From: Mycolicibacterium fluoranthenivorans | GTDB lineage: Bacteria; Actinomycetota; Actinomycetes; Mycobacteriales; Mycobacteriaceae | DNA: 64,000 nucleotides | Reading direction: 5' to 3' | Assembly (NCBI RefSeq): GCF_011758805.1 | Contig: NZ_JAANOW010000004.1 | Span: 372,001-436,000 of the forward strand | Shown: positions 62,144 through 64,000 of the stretch, in pieces | How the letters are laid out: every line of letters starts with the position of its first letter | How positions within the stretch are numbered: position 1 is the first letter of the stretch | Position numbers and translations under genes: made by a program | The notes under the pieces: generated by a model | What the model saw: the letters and a program-made list of their open reading frames with translations, nothing else | What the model was told of the DNA's origin: nothing | The model's database searches: none

Positions 62144-62796
62144 AGCGAACCCAAAAGGGTTTTCATGGTGTCGATTTCACGTTGCTGGCTGGTCTTGATG
62201 CTGTTGGCCAAGGCGACCGCGTCCGGCGATTGACCCGTCGTGATCTCGGTCTCGGCCATGGTGATGGCCCCCTGATGGTGGGCGATCATCTGCGTCAGGA
62301 ACAGCTTGCTCGCCGTGACGCCCTGAGCGTTCTGCAGCGCCGCCATGTCCTGCTCGGACATCATGCCCTGCCCTGGCTGCATTCCCGGCATTCCCGGCAT
62401 GCCGGGCATTCCTGACGTACCGGGCATTCCCGGCATTCCCGGCATGCCTGACGAGGGGGACATCCCGGTAGCGCCCCACTGGGTCAGCCAACCCTGCATC
62501 TGCTGGATCTCCGGCCCCTGTGCGGCCTTGATCTGGGTGGCCAGCGCGATCACCTTCGGGTCGACACCCTGCTTACCCAGGATCATGTCGCTCATCTCGA
62601 TGGCCTGTTGGTGATGCGGGATCATCATCCGTGCGAACATCTCGTCGGCATGGTTGTGCTCCGCCGACGTCGCCGGCTGCGTCGTCGTGGTCTTGTCCGA
62701 CGAGGACGGTCCGGCGGAGGTCGTGGAGGTGCCGCACGCGCCGAGCGTGACCGCCGCGGCCACCAGGGCCGCGGTCATCATCAGTGTTTTCTTCAC
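62140..62796 (-). CDS. DUF305 lipoprotein with Met-Pro-Gly repeats
   Basis: About 218 residues from GTG at 62796; start codon choice is uncertain because the GGAGGG lies only just before it (ATG at 62781 is an alternative). Lipobox LGACG. DUF305 halves MIPHHQQAIEMSDMIL and MIAHHQGAITMAETEI have the paired His-His motifs. Between them lies a GMPGMPGMPGTSGMPGMPG segment. Such His/Met-rich exported proteins occur with copper or heavy-metal export genes and may bind copper. Transcribed after the P1B-ATPase. Confidence 0.88.
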   Translation of the reverse strand: MKKTLMMTAALVAAAVTLGACGTSTTSAGPSSSDKTTTTQPATSAEHNHADEMFARMMIPHHQQAIEMSDMILGKQGVDPKVIALATQIKAAQGPEIQQMQGWLTQWGATGMSPSSGMPGMPGMPGTSGMPGMPGMPGMQPGQGMMSEQDMAALQNAQGVTASKLFLTQMIAHHQGAITMAETEITTGQSPDAVALANSIKTSQQREIDTMKTLLGSL

Positions 62797-62870
62797 CCCT
62801 CCAGCCTGACAGCGCCCGGTATGCCTCTTGTCGTCGTTCTGTGAAGGTTCTGTATAGGTCGCCCGCGTGC

Positions 62871-64000
62871 TCACGCCGGCAGCTTGAGGCGTTTGAGCAT
62901 CAGCGCGTTGACCGCCACGATCAGGCTCGACCCGGACATCGACAGGGCGGCGACCTCGGGACGCAGCACGAACCCGAACAGGGGCACGAACACCCCGGCG
63001 GCGATCGGCAGCGCAATGACGTTGTACCCGATGGCCCAGCCGAGGTTCTGGCGCATCTTGCGCAGCGTGCCCCGCCCGATCCGCAGGGCCACCGCGACAT
63101 CGAGCGGATCCGAGCGCATCAACACCAGATCGGAGGTCTCGATCGCGACATCGGTGCCCGCTCCGATCGCCACCCCGAGGTCCGCCTGCGCCAGCGCCGG
63201 TGCGTCGTTCACACCGTCGCCGACCATCGCGACTCGGGAATGCGCGGCCTGCAACTCGGCGATCTTGGCCGCCTTCTCCCCGGGCAGTACATCGGCGATC
63301 ACGATGTCGATGCCGAGTTGGCCGGCGATACGTTCGGCGGTGGCCCCGTTGTCGCCGGTGAGCATCGCGACCTGCACACCCAGTTCGTGCAGGGCTGTCA
63401 CCGCGGCCGGGGAGGTCGGCCGCGCGGCATCGGCGAGCGCAATCACCGCCACCAGTTGTCCGTCCACGGCCACCAACACCGCGGTCCGGCCGCCCGCGGC
63501 CAGCTCATCACGACGTGCGAACAGGGCGCCGGAATCGACGCCCTCCTGCGCCAGCAGGGCCCGGTTGCCCACCACCACCGTGCGGCCCGCCACCGTCGCC
63601 ACCGCGCCGTGGCCGGGTACGTTGCGGAACCCGGTGAGGGCCGCAACCTGTGCCCCACGCGCACGCGCAAAGCTCACGATCGCAGCGGCCAGCGGATGTT
63701 CGGACTCCGTTTCCACCGCCGCCACCAAGCCGAGCAGTTCGTCCTCGGCCATCCCGTCGACCACCAGATCGGTCACTTCCGGCTCGCCTTTGGTCAACGT
63801 TCCGGTCTTGTCCATCACCACCGCGGTGACCCGAGCCGACATCTCAAGGGCGGTGGCGTTCTTGAACAGCACACCGCGTCTGGCACCCAATCCGGTGCCC
63901 ACCATGATCGCCGTCGGAGTGGCCAGGCCCAAGGCGTCCGGGCAGGTGATCACCACCACGGTGATCGCGAACAGCAACGCGGTCTGCACCCCGGCACCGA
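62871..64000 (-). CDS. copper-type P1B-ATPase, C-terminal part (N-terminus beyond window)
   Basis: The frame runs from the window edge (5' end missing) to the stop at 62871-62873. Transmembrane metal motif [15 protein letters not shown], with CPD instead of the usual CPC. Phosphorylation motif [16 protein letters not shown], the HP motif ([10 protein letters not shown]), and [26 protein letters not shown] for the hinge. Ends with [16 protein letters not shown] CopA/CtpV-like exporter is likely, although the motif change may alter metal choice. The metal-binding N-terminal region is outside the window. Confidence 0.9.
   Translation of the reverse strand, partial: GAGVQTALLFAITVVVITCPDALGLATPTAIMVGTGLGARRGVLFKNATALEMSARVTAVVMDKTGTLTKGEPEVTDLVVDGMAEDELLGLVAAVETESEHPLAAAIVSFARARGAQVAALTGFRNVPGHGAVATVAGRTVVVGNRALLAQEGVDSGALFARRDELAAGGRTAVLVAVDGQLVAVIALADAARPTSPAAVTALHELGVQVAMLTGDNGATAERIAGQLGIDIVIADVLPGEKAAKIAELQAAHSRVAMVGDGVNDAPALAQADLGVAIGAGTDVAIETSDLVLMRSDPLDVAVALRIGRGTLRKMRQNLGWAIGYNVIALPIAAGVFVPLFGFVLRPEVAALSMSGSSLIVAVNALMLKRLKLPA

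Overview
The window reads as chromosomal DNA of a Mycobacterium/Mycolicibacterium-type actinobacterium. It is GC-rich with many GTG starts and dense overlapping operons. It carries family markers typical of mycobacteria: DUF3060, DUF732-like, PE-PPE hydrolase, DUF222/HNH (13E12 type), DUF427, an Rv2531c-like decarboxylase and an MmcO-like multicopper oxidase. The genus is inferred from gene content only.

Layout. Positions 1-5.1 kb hold small exported VSLDC-family proteins, a beta-propeller protein, a CHAP-like exported protein that lacks the catalytic cysteine, and a CitA/DcuS-type two-component system. That system is divergent from a DctA-type dicarboxylate symporter (5.1-6.5 kb), which ends in a strong terminator. 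From 6.5 to 28.5 kb lies an envelope and metabolism region: DUF3060 protein, peptidoglycan amidase, an 11-residue-repeat exported protein, two paralogous exported glycoside hydrolases, two alpha/beta hydrolases with a LysR regulator and a flavin reductase, a sedolisin operon, twin poly-threonine lipoproteins, a PE-PPE hydrolase, a glutamine-type ABC transporter, a GGDEF protein and an AhpD-like protein.

Positions 28.63-42.78 kb are a 14-kb genomic island bounded by a 41-bp perfect direct repeat. One copy lies inside a tRNA-Leu(UAA) gene. Next to that tRNA is a tyrosine recombinase with two lesions: its N-terminus is cut off by an IS3-family element, and its catalytic Tyr reads Cys. The cargo is two giant convergent genes and an AbiE/MenAT-like pair. 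The first giant (1706 aa) has a degenerate nuclease-like head, a Walker A/B STAND NTPase core and a long helical C-terminus. The second (1328 aa) has an HTH, a PD-(D/E)XK-like domain and a long helical C-terminus. The AbiE-like pair sits behind an 11-bp perfect inverted-repeat operator. This is the best candidate in the window for an undescribed anti-phage or genome-defence system.

From 42.8 kb to the end the chromosome resumes. It holds a Gly/Cys-rich membrane protein, two LysA-fold paralogues, and the complete potassium operon (27-aa leader protein, kdpF, A, B, C, D, E). These are followed by a methyltransferase, an HNH/DUF222 protein and a large PLP decarboxylase. The window ends in a copper-handling cluster: multicopper oxidase, OmpR/EnvZ-type pair, DUF305 Met-rich lipoprotein, and a P1B-ATPase that runs off the right edge.
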